Below the pieces are notes generated by a model. The model was not told the DNA's origin, ran no database searches, and saw only the letters and a program-made list of their open reading frames with translations. The translations under genes were made by a program, and so were the position numbers. From positions 62,001 to 126,000 of the forward strand of contig JAYMGJ010000149.1 of the NCBI GenBank assembly GCA_037178675.1: a stretch of 64,000 nucleotides of DNA, in the 5' to 3' direction. This document shows positions 12,566-26,036 of this stretch, one piece after another (position 1 is the first letter of the stretch; each line of letters starts with the position of its first letter). Origin of the DNA: Scleroderma bovista. Lineage: Eukaryota > Basidiomycota > Agaricomycetes > Boletales > Sclerodermataceae.

Positions 12566-15500
12566 TCGTTTCACAAGGGTGCTGAGCGCTTGAACTTAAG
12601 CATGAATAGCAGTCGCAATCAGATGACTAATACATTTTGTAAAGACAATTGATGCTGAGTCAGACACACTCGTGACTCGTCTAGTACTACACTAACCGAG
12701 CTATGTAATTCAAGTTACACTGTACATGTTCAAGGCCTCCTTGGACTTGTTGGCTAAAGTCGCTATAAGTGTGCATCTGGTGAATGTTATTCCAGCACAT
12801 GGCTGGATCCATAGAGGTATGTGTTTATAATCATGTTTTGCCCACAGAACTTGTTGTTTTCCAGTAGGTCGGTCTCCTTTCTCTTCATTTCTGATTGATG
12901 GACCCAGGTAAGTACATATCATGTTCATTCGTGACTGATATTCTCGACACACTCTCAACTTGCCTCTTTATATACCTCATCCGTTAGCTCCACGTTACCC
13001 GGTCCGGGGACAATGCCTACTATTTGTACATCCAATGGCAGCTAATAATTGTCCGCATGTATAGTATGTTTCCATCCTATTTTCCTTCCCGATGTGGTGG
13101 CGTAGAATGTTGTGGAGTGAACTTCAGCAGCGGAGGTTGCACATGTTGCACCCAGGAAACTCAGTCACCGCTGTCCCCTGTCCAGAATGCTGCGCTCCTG
13201 TACTTGCAAATGGCGTGCCCTCTAGTAAATGAAGTTAAGTTCCTCTAATGATTTTCACCGGGAGCTTACTATTGGTTATATGTATCAAGTACATGGTTCT
13301 GCTTGTGGAAGGTGCCATTTGAACGGCTGTTATGCCATCTCATGGGGTAGGTTTATTCATGTTGCAATTGACACCTGGCAGCTTCGTGTCTGTGTTTACT
13401 ATGTTTGATGACCACAAAACGTCGTATTATCCTTTCGCTTCCTATTCCTTTTGTCTTGATGGATCTGTTATGAATCTATTTACTGCTGTTATATGATCTA
13501 GTTGGCTCATCATTTTTCTCCATTACCCAAGATATTTTCATGGCAGGGCATGTGGAGGTATGAACAAGTGCTCGGCCGCTGTATTATATAAGCGGCAAGT
13601 TCTCAAGTCAACTGCCAGCGATATGCTTTTTCGCCTCACAATTTTCTTTTCTCTTTCTCTGATCTCGTTTCAGACATCGTGGTAAGGCTATGGTAGGTCT
13701 ATGAAATTCCACCTTGAGACGGGAGACGATACTTCCTTATTGGCGCATCAGATACGCCTTGGACGTTCATGCACCTTCTCCACCCAGGGTCCCAAGTCAA
13801 GTTGGCTGAAATACATAGCCTCGATCGCCTATCGAACACCTAGGAAGGCGGGCGCTCGATCATTGACCTTCCCCAGAGACAGTTTCGAATTCAGAGATAA
13901 GGTTCCGTGGCTCATGGCGCATTGATGATATCGGCCTTGAGCTTGATTCCCCACTCTGATCCGCGGACTCAGACTCATCAAAACACCTGCTATCGAGTAC
14001 TCTCTGAGCAACTCTACGCCGGTGCCTGATTTCATATTTCTTTATGCACACAGATTACTCACGTTTTTGCACTGCCTGGGATTCGACCATGCTAGCAACA
14101 GTAAAGTTAACTCTGCCGAACGCATCGCATCGGAGGCAATCAACCAAGTCCATGCCTGAGCCGTGCTGCCTGGGGTACATGAAGTCCATGGACCATGATA
14201 TGAACAGCCACCCTCTCGTAGGAGGTGGGTTTCCCCCACGATCCCTGTCTATACTACCCCACATAGATGGGGTATGTTGTGTATCTTTAGTATTCAAGTA
14301 GGATGAAACTCAATTCACGCAGAATTAAGGCGGCGCATAAGGCGGAGGAAGCTGCAAGTTGTTAGTGACTGGGCTTGTTCTCCTTGCTACTTTCAGCTGT
14401 TCTCTTTCGTGGTTGCAGGGAATTCCGTTTGACCAGAGCCGCAGTTGGTACAGGCTCATCTCGCCCCAATGTGATGAAAACCGTGCGGAAGTCGTGTACA
14501 ATTCGCAGTATCCTGTGCACAACAGGTGAATCTAACGTCCAACGCATTATTCTCTAGATATGATCGGGCTGACGGGTACTCCCTCGCTGCGTAAACCAGC
14601 ACGGATAGCGGTCACATGCAGTGTATGCTCTTTGAAATATTGCCAACACCCTGACAGTGGCAGTTCCCACTGGTAAATTTGAGGTAAAGATAAGGAGTGG
14701 TCGCGCTGTGTATCGACCCTACTTTTGGGTGAGTTTCTAGGACTTTACTCATGTTACCTTCATATCAACGCCGACACCACCGATACCTTCATTATCTCCC
14801 ATCTGTTTAGGTTTCCTAAATATACGATGGTAGATCTGATTGCGATCACAATCATACAACGAGGCGTAAGTTCAATTCGTTGTATACAGTTTCGTTCCGA
14901 TCATCCAAAATACTGACATGCGTCCCTCTCTCAGAAAGCATAAAAGCTTTCACAGACTCGAGGACTGTACTCAACCTCGAGTTCGTCATGTCGAGCAAAC
15001 AACAGTCCTCCACAAGTCCTCCCACCTCAAGTGGAGAAACGGCAGAGCATTACAACATGCCCAACGGGTAGACAACTTCTCCCATTTCGTACGACTATGA
15101 TGTTCAATCCACTTATCCAGGAAAGCATATACTATTGAGCATCCATCGAAGCCACCACCATCTAATTCCCAATCCCGTCAGAACTGTGAGTACTTTCCGT
15201 TAGCTCTGAACTGCGTTTTCTAGCCTAGGGCCTGATCGTGCGCATGACAGGATAATGATGCAAACTGACTTCTGCCACTGCGATTCCTTCCTCTGCTAAA
15301 CAGGGAGATTAGCTCGAAGTTCAGTTGGTAAATAGTGATCAGTTTGAGGGTAGTGTATCATGCTATTCCTGTTCCACGAAGCTTTCGATGTTTTGATGTT
15401 ATACAAAATACATGTATCATGTTGTCATGACAGTCGGGGGTGAATTTCTGGATGGAGCCCCTTTTCATCCCGATCTTTTTATGCGGAGTTTCATTCGGGC

Positions 15501-17645
15501 TATGTTCTCTTGTTCCCAACCGTGCCAACCGACAACGACGTTCAGAGGCTGAAGCTGTCCACATGCCAGTTTCCGGGAAGTGTGCCGCCAAACATGTTCA
15601 CAAACGGACATTCTAAACTAGTCGCCAGCAGTTACAAGCAGTATAGTCACAATCACAGGTGCCAGGGTGAGTACATAGTCGCCCGACGCATGGGGAACTG
15701 ATGTCAATGGAGGTTAGTGGATGCGTTATCAGAGAGGGTCAGCTGCCAGACAGACCCTTTGACACGACTCCAGGAAAATTCTTCTTCCTTCGGGCTGCCT
15801 TTTTCATGGCGGCGTCTCGACCACTGTTATAATGAGTCCCGCCACAGAACCGTTTCATAGCCGACGTCCGCCGAACGAGCATTTAATCATTCTACTGCGT
15901 AAGTTTGAGCCTGGGCCTTTACGGCCTCCCGGTCAAGGAGCGATGTTCGTTTCGCACGACCAGTGTTTGGCGCCCCAGCTCCTCTTGGAATGGGATACCG
16001 GCGTACGTACCGGAGAAATGGCCAAGGTAATTAATTTCGGTAGTGCGTCAAGTACAGGCCGATGACACATATCTGTTGTGCGGCATCATATCCGGGACGA
16101 TCTTGAGCTGAGGTGAGTTATCAGTGATTGGATGATAAAGGCGTGATATGGTGAACACGGAGTACTTCCTGACGTCCTATTCTACTACCCTAGAATCTGT
16201 CGCATGTATCTCATGAATGGCCGCACCACCTCCTAAGAAGGCGGTGTCACGAGCGCTGCAGTGACCCTTCCGCGTTATCCAACGACACGAAATGCTGGGC
16301 TTCATGAAGCCTTCGCAACTGGTGAGTGTTTTCATCTCGGCTTGGGGTCCCGAAGACATTATAACAGGGCCTTCGAACGCGAATATTCGTATCGTTGTGG
16401 ATAGAAGGAAACCACTTCATACATGCTGCTGAGGAAGTCGGAACTGCAGGTGACAGCATCTTGCTGTCTTATCTTACGAAATGCTGTCCAAAAAAGCGCC
16501 AAAGAAGGTGCGCACCTGCAACCCTACCATGCTTTGGTACCAGGGTGAGTCACGGCAGTCCCACCCACATGCTGGCAGTGAGCCTGTGAGATCCGAACTG
16601 GGAAGGAGCTGAGGCTCCTATCGACCAGGCTGCCGCGTTTAGTGCCGAGTTTATGCCCTTCCACGATTTCATTTCATGTTTGCGCTGGCCATAATTCAGA
16701 ACTAACTCCATTGGGCCATTGTTCGGTTCAGCGCACCAAGCCTGTTACAATAAGTTTTAGTTGACCGTTTGTCTTCCCACTCGATCTCCAGTTGGTCTGT
16801 CCCAATACCTTGTTGGCCGGGCCTAGCGGCAGCCAAGAAAGGCATGAGCAATCCTTTACACTCTGCCTCGTTCAGAACCTGCACTGGAACTGCTGTTTCG
16901 CCGAATACTGGGCCGTTGATCAACTTACACATTGCGCGGTATGTGATCATCTTCTGCCTCATTCCATTCAGACGTTATAGGGTGGGTTTAGGGAGCCATG
17001 TAAGGGGCCACAGAAGACGGGCCCGATGGGGCACATTTGCACTTCTGCAAGCCTTTCGAAAGCAAGGCGGCTGAACTGGATTTGTTGCTTCTCCCATCCC
17101 AATCCGTCGTGGCCAGGCTGCTGTCCCTGTTCATGTCATGCTTCGACGCATTTCCGTGCAACTTCTTGTATCTGATGATGGACTGGCTGGAGGAGCTGGT
17201 CGTCGATCGTTGGGTCGCCAACTGGTCGATAGTAGACCCAACTCAGCGATGCACCAAATCTAACGGCCACCCGATGGAACTGGCAGGGCTAAGGGTGATT
17301 ACGTGGATGCATCGCATGACACGCATGGCCACGGGCTCTAGGTCCGGTCGTATGGCGTCGTGGTTCCTTCGTTTTCGTTAACATGGGTCCATGAAACGTC
17401 TGCCGCCCGACCGTGGCCTAGTCGTTACATCAGAGATTCTGGGGGATTGTGAACGCAGTGCGATAATGACTGATGGGCTCCTTATGAAACCGGCGTCATT
17501 TTTCTGCCGACTGCACAAGTGAAACTGGTTCGTGCGCATTCTATCATACACGTATCTTCGTCGTTAACATAGGCCGCTGAAACATGTAGATACATGAACT
17601 ACAAAACTAAGTGGCAGGTACATCGTCGAAGAGCACCGAGCCGTC
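12566..17645. other. About 5 kb without a recognisable gene
   Basis: No conserved family was found on either strand. A TATATAAG box near 13586-13593, followed by a CT-rich tract and a CAG acceptor-like site near 13672, precedes a short frame at 13701-13925, but the protein is unfamiliar. Coding-like fragments occur on the plus strand at 15832-16027 and 16395-16449, and on the minus strand at 16962-16702. None could be linked into a gene. This could be a decayed region or a lineage-specific gene. Confidence 0.35.
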
Positions 17646-20600
17646 CTAGATGGCTCCAAGCTCTCTCCCTAATACCCTCAGGCACTCCTTCGCCAATCCC
17701 CGTGCATCCACAACTGTTACTTCATTGCACACTCCGTCTATACTGGGTGCTTCAGTGTTCGCCTTTACCCGAGCGGAAACAGGAGGGGGAGAGATTGGCG
17801 GCGAAAGCATCCATGTCGAGGGTGTCTGCCTCGGTATTGAGGAGATTTCGCATAAAACTGTATAGAAATGGAAGAGGTGTGCGACCGGCGAGCGACGAAC
17901 AATGTCTGGTATTAACACCGATGGTGGTAAACTCGGGTCAATAGCTATAAGTCGGTTTAAGTAAAGGCTCAACCCATCGGTGTAAGACATACATGGTTGT
18001 ACTGAACTATACTGCGTGGGAGAATCCGAGAATGCCGCCCACAGCGTGCCGGGCCAAAGTCTCAGCTCCAAAAGCTTCCGCAGGATATGCAGTAGCTCAT
18101 CTTCACGTACCCTTTAATAAAGCGTAATCAAGACATGTTCGCCAACCCTACATTACGAGGCTGAGAAAGGTCACGACGTACCTGGAGAAGGGCAGGTTCC
18201 CACGGAGAGCTTCATCTGCAATATAACTTACCATCGCAGCCGTACACCGGTCAAGCAGTGACGGTAAACACAGAGCAGCCACGCGCTTCCGCGACTCCTC
18301 GTGGTCTGCAGACAAAACGTTGTATTGGAACAAGAATTATCAGAAAGAACACTCGAGACAACTGGATGACTTGCCACTTGCCACGTTGGAGCAGATCAAG
18401 AACATCAGGTCGAAACACCAGAACGAGAATCTTTCCCTAGGAACAGGAACGACGGCAGCTGTAGTACCCAAACTATGCATATCGAGCTTCTGGAATTCAC
18501 AAAGATCTAGAGAGGTGTTGGGGCTTTCGGTGTCACCCTCATCTACAAGACCGAGGGACGACGACGACGACGAGTCTTTTAAAAGCCGACTTCCCTGGTG
18601 TAGAATCTTGGCAAGCTGGACGATGATGTAGTCTGGGACACGACAGTTCCCAAGGTGTGGAATGAGGTCAATCTCAAGGCAGCTGATAAGGGCAAGGTCG
18701 AAATTCTCTTCAGCCTCTTGTTCCTCAAGGCTGAGCGTCTCGGCAGACGAGCTAATCCCATCTTCTTCGGTGAAACTGATGAAGAGGGTATATTAAGACT
18801 CACCAGTCCGCCAATATCCCTCCACGGAAACCTTCTACTATCTGTCTCCAAATGGCTTCGACATGTGCATCCGAAATTACTATGGATTGTCTGTTACTGA
18901 GTGCCGAAACCTGATAGCACATCCTCCGGCCTAAACTCACCTTCGCCCAGTTCGGAGATTACAGCCGCGCACTCTGTCACAACGCGCAGGAAACACGTCG
19001 TTGCTGTCTTCCACAGGGGTAGATCATTCCCGAACTTGGATGGGGCTGGGCAATCATATTTAAGCTTAATCGGGATGGAATACGCCTAAACAACAAGTGA
19101 TAAGTTAAAGAAGATAAGGCTAGCGAGAAGCTACGCACAGCCAAGACAGCTTCTAATGTTCCATCTTCATATATTTCAGCGTTGTGTCTGAAGCGCAGGA
19201 ACATCTCAACGAGTGACGGCATTGCCTTCTTCGAGAGGCCGATATAGGTGACTTGCCTCCGTACCGATGCTGGCACCGGAGTGGCGGGTGACCCAGCAGC
19301 AGACATAGGAGCTGGGCCGGTGTGGAAGGCTGCAAGGAAAGGAAGAGTGACGTATTCCGACAGATCACGCATAATTAGAGAAGGTACACCTGTCGCGATG
19401 AGCTCGATACCCTCAATGGTCTCCACCACTGATGCCTTCGTGACCGTCAATCAAAGCGAAAGTAACAAATCTCCCATACGTACCTGGACAGGTGTAAGCC
19501 CATCGATATCAGGTCTATAATCGGGAGAGTCAGGGTAGGTCATGACACCTATGAGACCGAGGTTATCAGCAAAGCAAGAAGCATACAAATACTACTGCGG
19601 ACCTTTCAGGATCTCCATCAGGTGTGTCAAACGCTCTAGCGACCATTCCATATCAGTTTGCTGTCGGCTCACTCGGCGAGTTGTACGGATAACATTTATA
19701 AACGCTGCGAGACTGTCTTGCGTGAATGGTCTTTGAGCCAGGGACGCTTCCACCCGTGGGGAGAGGTGCGATCTGTCTGCCCGGGAAATGGCGACCCCAA
19801 TATCATTGCACGCTTGCCACACGCACTCCCATGCTTCTGCAACTTGAGGCTGCAAATCTTCATTAGCCGCCGACAGGGAGTCGACAGCTTTATCGAGACA
19901 CTGCAGTGCAGGAGTGCTCAGGGACCGTCGATCCAGAAGAACAGTGTCACGGATATGCGACACGAACACTTTCCACGCCTCTGTGAATGTCTGGAGGTGC
20001 ATGATCTTGGTCACAAGAAACTCCTTGATAATGGAGCCGATCCATTGCAATGCAAGACTCTTGGACTCGTCCCACGCCTGCTCGGAGGATGCACCCGTCG
20101 ATGACGGTATAGCGGAATCAGACAGAGTACGGCGAGACTCGGTAGAAATCGCGTCCAAAAGCGGGAAGGTAATCTTCCACACGCATTCATTCCATGTGTC
20201 CAAGCTCAGCGTGGCGCCATAAAGCTGCATCGCACGGAAGAGCGTCTGAATTGCCCCAACTCGCACCTCCGGGCGTGCATCTGTACAGAGACCAAGCACC
20301 TCCAGGAGCAGGAACATCCACAGTTCGCTGTACTCAGGTTCTCTCTGTAGGTCTTTCCGTTTTGCTTGTATGGAATCTGAAACGCTCCAAAGAAGGCTCT
20401 CCGCCGCTGTCAACGCGATATTTGTATCTGCTTGACGACCGAACTGGCCGAGAGTGGTGATGCAAAGCCGTAGATGCTCTGGCGAGAGCGATGACACGGA
20501 ATCACAAACCAACTTCATCGACTGGAAAGCAATCTTGACCAACGTAGTATATCCGCGCTCAGTATTGTATCCAAGTGGCAGGGGTTTCGGTCGGTGGCTG

Positions 20601-23600
20601 TCCTGGAGGGACAGCGTGCTGACAGAATCGATCGAACCTGAGCGAGATAGCATTGCGGGCTTACAGACGCTCCCTAGCATCTCGAAAATGGTTTCCCAGC
20701 CGATGACGAGGGTGTGGCCAGATGCCTGTAAAATGAGATGCAATGTTTCCAGCCCCATCCGCCGCAACTCGACGTTAGTACTCGTAGAAAGGATGTTATC
20801 CGCTCCCGAGGGTACTATCTGTTTTGCAAGGACATCGAGAACGCGACGCTGAACTATGGCTTGCAGTTCTCCATTAGAAGACAAATGGCGTGGGACGACA
20901 ACTAAAACCTCGTCCAGGACGCGGGCTGCTTGGACACGGATAGCAGCAGGAGCAGACGGAAAGCTAATAATCGAAAGCAGATGGCTCGTCGTCGGGTCCC
21001 ATGCGACCTCCGAAGGCCGGTACACAAGGCGGTGGATGTTGAGCATTGCTACCATCCCGAGCCTCTCGACGCCAAAGTCACCAGAGCGCTTGAATGGGTG
21101 TCAGTGTCAACGCTCGGAAACTAATCAACAGGATATAAACACGACTCACCAGAGTACGAGGGAGATGTATACCACTCACGCGCCTGCGATGGGCAACGCC
21201 GACACGCGGTGAAAGACCAGCTGGGTTCGGAAGTTCATTCAAACCCTCTGATTCGTTCGCCGGGGGATCATTTCTATCTGACTGCATCCCAACCATCTCT
21301 GAGCTGAGCTTGCACAGGGCTTTGACGAAATCCTGGAAAGCGGAGTCCTCGAGACTCTTTGACACTTCGAAAAGGCGCTGGATGGCAAGCTGGATACTGT
21401 CGGAGTCAGTGTCTGCCAGAAGAGGATGACGAAGGGGTTGTGGCGCTGTTTTCGCACCGTCTGGAGGGCCTGCGCCGGACACGACTCGGGATACTGCTCC
21501 GCTGCCAGTGGCAATCGTGCTGTTGCGTCTTGCTGACTGCAGTTGCGAGCCCTTCAACGTGATAACATAGTCTGCATTTTGGACCGCTTCCAGAATCCCG
21601 TACCAGCTTTCCTCCAGGCTGCCGGCAAGGAAGAGAGCGCTCGAGATCAAAACTTTGAGGCAGACGAGGTTTCGTTCTGACAACGCAGGTGGCGCTGGGG
21701 GGGCCGTCAAGCCTAGATTATCCGTGAGGGACGTCGACGAGCGAGGCGTCGGGGGTTCGATGTATGATTCTAGACTGGATACGACACGAGACGGTACCGC
21801 AAACTTAGAGAGACTAGTCAAGAACGCGTCTCGCGGAGTGGTCAGCGCGAGCATGCCCGCAACGTTTGTCATAGCCTGGTAGCTGGTAAGTGCATCAATG
21901 AAGAGTTCGTCGGAGAGGTTAGTAGAGATGATGAAAGAGAGGGCTGCCAGGAGGGCGGGCCAACCGTGTTCGACCATCGAACGAACGATACCGAGATGTA
22001 TCGTAGCGGGCTCGTCAGGAGGGAGAGTAGAGATATCCAAAGAGGCGGGTGCGTGGATAACGGATTCACCAGCGGCTTGGGGCCTCTGGATCATAATGGA
22101 AGTATACAAGGGCCCCGTGAACGATGCAAAACCTTCACAAAGCGAGACAATGCATTGAATTCCAAGTAGATAGATATAGGTTTCTGGTATGATGGGCGAG
22201 TCAGCTTTGTCGAGCTGATCGATACTGTGGTAACATGCTTCTCAGCTAGGGTACCATAAATGCAACCTCGGTATCACGCACCATTGTAGTTTCATCCCTG
22301 AATGTTGTGCATTCAGTCCTGTGCCTGAACCGATCATACCAACGACTCCAGAGACAGTTGCACTAGCTGCAGTGGCCACCATGCCCGCCATACCACTTAC
22401 GTCCAGGCCGTAGGTAGAGCCGGCACTTGTCCCACCGACGACCTCTGCGCCATGCGAAGGCACACCAACACCGGACATCTGGGCGCATACACCTAACAAA
22501 GCAGGCTTTTCTGTCACCAGTCGCTTGAGCGCGCTGATGAGTGAGGTGAAGACTTTTGCGCCTGTTTGCTGCGCATCATAGCGGTCCCAGATATTGCGAA
22601 TCAGCTCGGCATCGCTGCAAAGTCTGGATGATTCACTTTGTTAATTGCAAAGAAAATGTGTGAGAGATTGGTTATACCCTCGCATAATTTCCATGGCGAG
22701 GACTCTCGTCCATGGAGGGCGCGCCCCCGCGTAATCGAACATGGCCGATTCCGAGTCCTCGGATACTATCTTGATGAGAAGCATGAAAAAGACTTCTGCT
22801 TCTGTTTTCAGCTCGAATGAGAATTTCTTCAGTAGCAAGAAGACCACTCGGAAGCATCGAAGGGTGAGTGGAAATATCGCCTTGTCAGACAGTGACTTAA
22901 GAAGGAGTGGGCACAGGTGATGTTGAAGCAAGAGTAACAGGTCTGTATGCTAGTGATGTCGTGAGGAGAGGAACCGTGCAAAGAAAGGTAAAACTAACCT
23001 GCCTGAAGAGGTCGTGATAGTTCGTAAGCACACTTTCGATTAGTTCAAGTGCGAACGTCTTGTGGAGGTAGTCAAGTTGAAGGAAGTGAGGCTTTTCGGC
23101 GTTCGCCAGCAAGCACAGATCTTCAAACACGGAGTATGCATCTGTTGCATATGGCCCTAATGACGTGGTGCTTCCATTCGGAAGATTAACCTCCGTCATG
23201 GCATCCTGGGGAACAGATCCCCGTCTATCCTCGTCACCCATCTTATCGAAGACGAACATCACAAGCTGGCGAAGCGTGGCGGCTGCAGTGGACGATACCA
23301 CTGCTATTCGGGAATCCTGAAGTTTGAAACAAAGGAGAAGCGCCTGGGAGACATTAGACATGATGATGTTACTATACTGTGTTAGTTCGCAACATGAAGG
23401 TGAACCCACCTCCCCAAGTAGTTCTCCATGAACGGAAGGAAAGTTCGTGATGAGAGAGACTAGCGTCTGTAGGATCCGCAACTGGATGTCAACTCCTTGG
23501 CTCATAGCGTCACTCATAGTGGTGATGATGAGAGGTACCGCAGATTTGGGTACTGCCTTGAGCGCAATGAGTCGTTGGAGCGAGCCAAGTGATATGGCTA

Positions 23601-23983
23601 CCACTTTGGCATTTTTTGTAGCACATCCCATGAAAACGGGGCGGAGGAGGTCGCCTGACTGCGCGCCATCTGTAACAAGGGGGGTGTATGCATCGTCAGA
23701 TAGATCAGTGTATAGCCGTTGACGCACCTGATGCTAGGGAAGTGGTTGCTTGCTCTGGAGAAGACCGAAGGATGGCTAGTGATTTCTCTGCTGCCTGGCA
23801 TGATTGCAGTGAGATGAGCTAGAAACAACGGGGTCGAACACTGTAACCACCTCGCGTATCTCGGGATGTTTTCTTCTCGTTTCGCTTGCTAAAGACTGAT
23901 ATATGTGCGATCAGTTGCAAAACGAGTCTGAGTACGCGACTGAATACCTGTAGTTCGGTAACGAGGAAGGCTAGCGAACTCAT
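17646..23983 (-). CDS. MON2: MON2-like endosome/Golgi trafficking scaffold
   Basis: Large multi-exon gene for a MON2 homologue, related to the big Arf exchange factors but without the catalytic Sec7 domain. In yeast Mon2 works with Dop1 and the flippase Neo1 on endosome-Golgi recycling. ATG 23983 begins MSSLAFLVTELQ, spliced to SLASETRRKHPEIRE and AAEKSLAILRSSPEQ: the dimerisation (DCB) start. Then come GDLLRPVFMGCATKNAKVV, ISLGSLQRLIA, LLLCFKLQDSRIAVVSS and TAAATLRQLVMFVFDK. A mid-protein block (HUS-like and downstream repeats) covers 22100-21080, and a 487-residue open stretch with LGLCTDARPEVRVGAIQTLF covers 21055-19592. The C-terminal exon at 18071-17646 holds a conserved DARGLAKECLRVLG block before the stop. 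Roughly 1,700 residues by eye; internal exon borders were not all fixed. Confidence 0.9.
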
Positions 23984-24389
23984 TCTTGTCAATAGCTCCT
24001 GCTTCGTTGCGCGCGGAAGGGTTTGCGGGGGACTACAGCGGTCCCAAAATCTCCATATATGGAAACATTTTGGAGTGTCTGGACCGGGCCGGACCGCCAA
24101 CTCATCAGTCCAGCTTCCCTTCGACCTCCCGAACGGTATTTACTCGGCTTCATTCATCGTGCCTATTACCCATTCGTCAATGGGAAAAAGCCTCGTCGCT
24201 CCAAGCTCACTCAGATGGACGCTCAGCATAGTACCTTGGAAGGCAGTTTGATTCTTTCCAGAGACTGTCTTGATCGATCATTTGGAAACAAGTCGATTGA
24301 AAGAGTTATATCCAGTCCTTACCTCTGACATCGGCACAATTCAGAGGTCTAGTATTGCCGACCAGGGACGACCAAGTTGAAGAACTTCA
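23984..24389. other. Promoter-side spacer between MON2 and the NLR relic
   Basis: Upstream region of MON2, transcribed leftward. A plus-strand open frame overlaps it but carries no recognisable motif. No other signal was seen. Confidence 0.4.
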
Positions 24390-25452
24390 TATTCAACCGG
24401 TCCAGCCGCAATATTGTAAGTTCATCTATGAGCACGAGTACATCTATTCAAGCAGAATTACCTGAAGATGTGTCACCTCCAGCAGAGTCGGCCAACTCAT
24501 GAAAATGCATTTCATTCAGGCCCATTGCTTTCTACTGACCACTCATCTCTGATAGCCACCTGAATTGACGAACACTATCGACCAACCTGTCACATCCGTC
24601 ATTTTTGTGCGCAACGAGATCGATACTAAAATGCTCGACGCGATAGTTCCAGTCCAACTAGTTGCGCAACGTGTTGTCAATCTTATCTATGGAGCCAACA
24701 CGGACGTCGCAATATGTATAAAATTTACCTCCGACCTCTTATGACATTCAACACCATAACGCAGCTCATGTTTGTCCTGCGGTTTCCAAGGGCTCGTATC
24801 TAAGATCATTCTCGTTAGATGATTATTATGCAAGCGAACCTGGACAGTTCAGTCTCCTGATTACTTCCCAAAATTCAAAGCGTCTGCGAGTTCCTCCTTG
24901 AAGAAGATACACTGGCCGATCTCGATACGATGAAAGATACCCCCGCACGCTTCGCCCAGGTGATTAACAGTTATGTACAGACTATTCTGAAACGAAGAGC
25001 TTCTGTACGCCCCCTTAAAATCGCTCTGATTAGATTAACTTGGAAAGGACATTATCTCTGAACCACAAACTGTTCTCGACGACTATACCAAAACGCTAGA
25101 CGAACTGAAACGACAATACCGCGATCGCACGGCCCGTGATATCCACTTCGACATCTACCGCGTGCTAGATGAATTAAACTTGGTCGGCATGGCGTATGCA
25201 GGCGGCGCGAGCCTCATGAAAAAATACCTGGATGGCACAAGACCTGAAATTCTGAAGGAGATCGATGACCGGATTAACGACCCGGATGTCAACGCACTGC
25301 GGATCTTCTGGTTTCACGGCCAACTTGCTTGAAAAGGAAAACCCGCCATTGCTCATATCATTGCGCTGTAGTTCAAGAACGTTGGAGGACTTCTGCTTCG
25401 CCCGCGAGACAAGCAGAACATCGAGAAGATGCTAACAACAATTCCAAGTTTC
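24390..25452 (+). pseudogene. Decayed NACHT-type NLR (N-terminal part only)
   Basis: Remnant of a basidiomycete NLR (STAND ATPase immune/incompatibility-like receptor). The recognisable core lies at about 25080-25452. It reads LDDYTKTLDELKRQYRDRTA, RDIHFDIYRVLDELNLVGMA, YAGGASLMKKYLDGTRPEIL, KEIDDRINDPDVNALRIFWF and HGQ: the conserved lead-in to the NACHT P-loop. The Walker A position (normally of GxAGxGKS type) is disrupted by an in-frame TGA at 25330-25332. It is followed by recognisable KGKPAIAHIIAL, another stop at 25372, then similarity to the next family block until about 25450. The rest of the NACHT and the repeat domain are absent. Weaker upstream fragments (24600-25020) with DTLADLDTMKDTPARF-like sequence probably belong to it. 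No ATPase could be made. Confidence 0.72.
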
Positions 25453-26036
25453 AATGTGTAACCAGTCAGTGCAAAGTTCACTAGCAGGATATATATCGTA
25501 TACTTAAGCAGATGCCCAGCTTTCATTGACTCCTGTTTGTTCCGCCCCTGTCCTGGAAGTTTCACCCCTCGGATGTAGTCATTCTGGATGTGTGTTTGTT
25601 CCACACTTGGTTAAGCTGTCACAGCCTCACCCCCCCAGGTGAGTGAGTTGAGTTGACAGCTAGGATTCCTGTTGTGGAATTCAGCTCAGTCTTGCCAACC
25701 CTTCGAGCTCTCACCATACCATATGTACTAAAACCTGGACCATAGGTCTGGGTCTGTTCTTCATTGGACACTGTGCACAACCACCAATGTCATGACCTAT
25801 ACCACAAAGTCCTTATTTATGTAACATACATACAAGATGTTGAATACATTAACATTGGAAAATTCACAATCACAGACTATGGATTATGCAGGATACTGAA
25901 GTGAAGCAAGGTATGTCTTGTCACATATTATGAATCTGGCCCAGAAGTATTAGTACCACCTGTCTTAATGGTCTCTACTGTTTGTTGCATTATACAAGTA
26001 AAGAAATCCTTTCTCTCCCCTTTCCATCCAGTAATA
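25453..26036. other. Intergenic, no gene seen
   Basis: Short AT-richer spacer between the NLR relic and the 3' end of the A-T-TE gene. No motif, repeat or RNA gene is recognised. Confidence 0.5.

Noticed and set aside
19658..20852. Plus-strand frames antisense to MON2
   Set aside because: Shadows of a long, well-conserved minus-strand exon.
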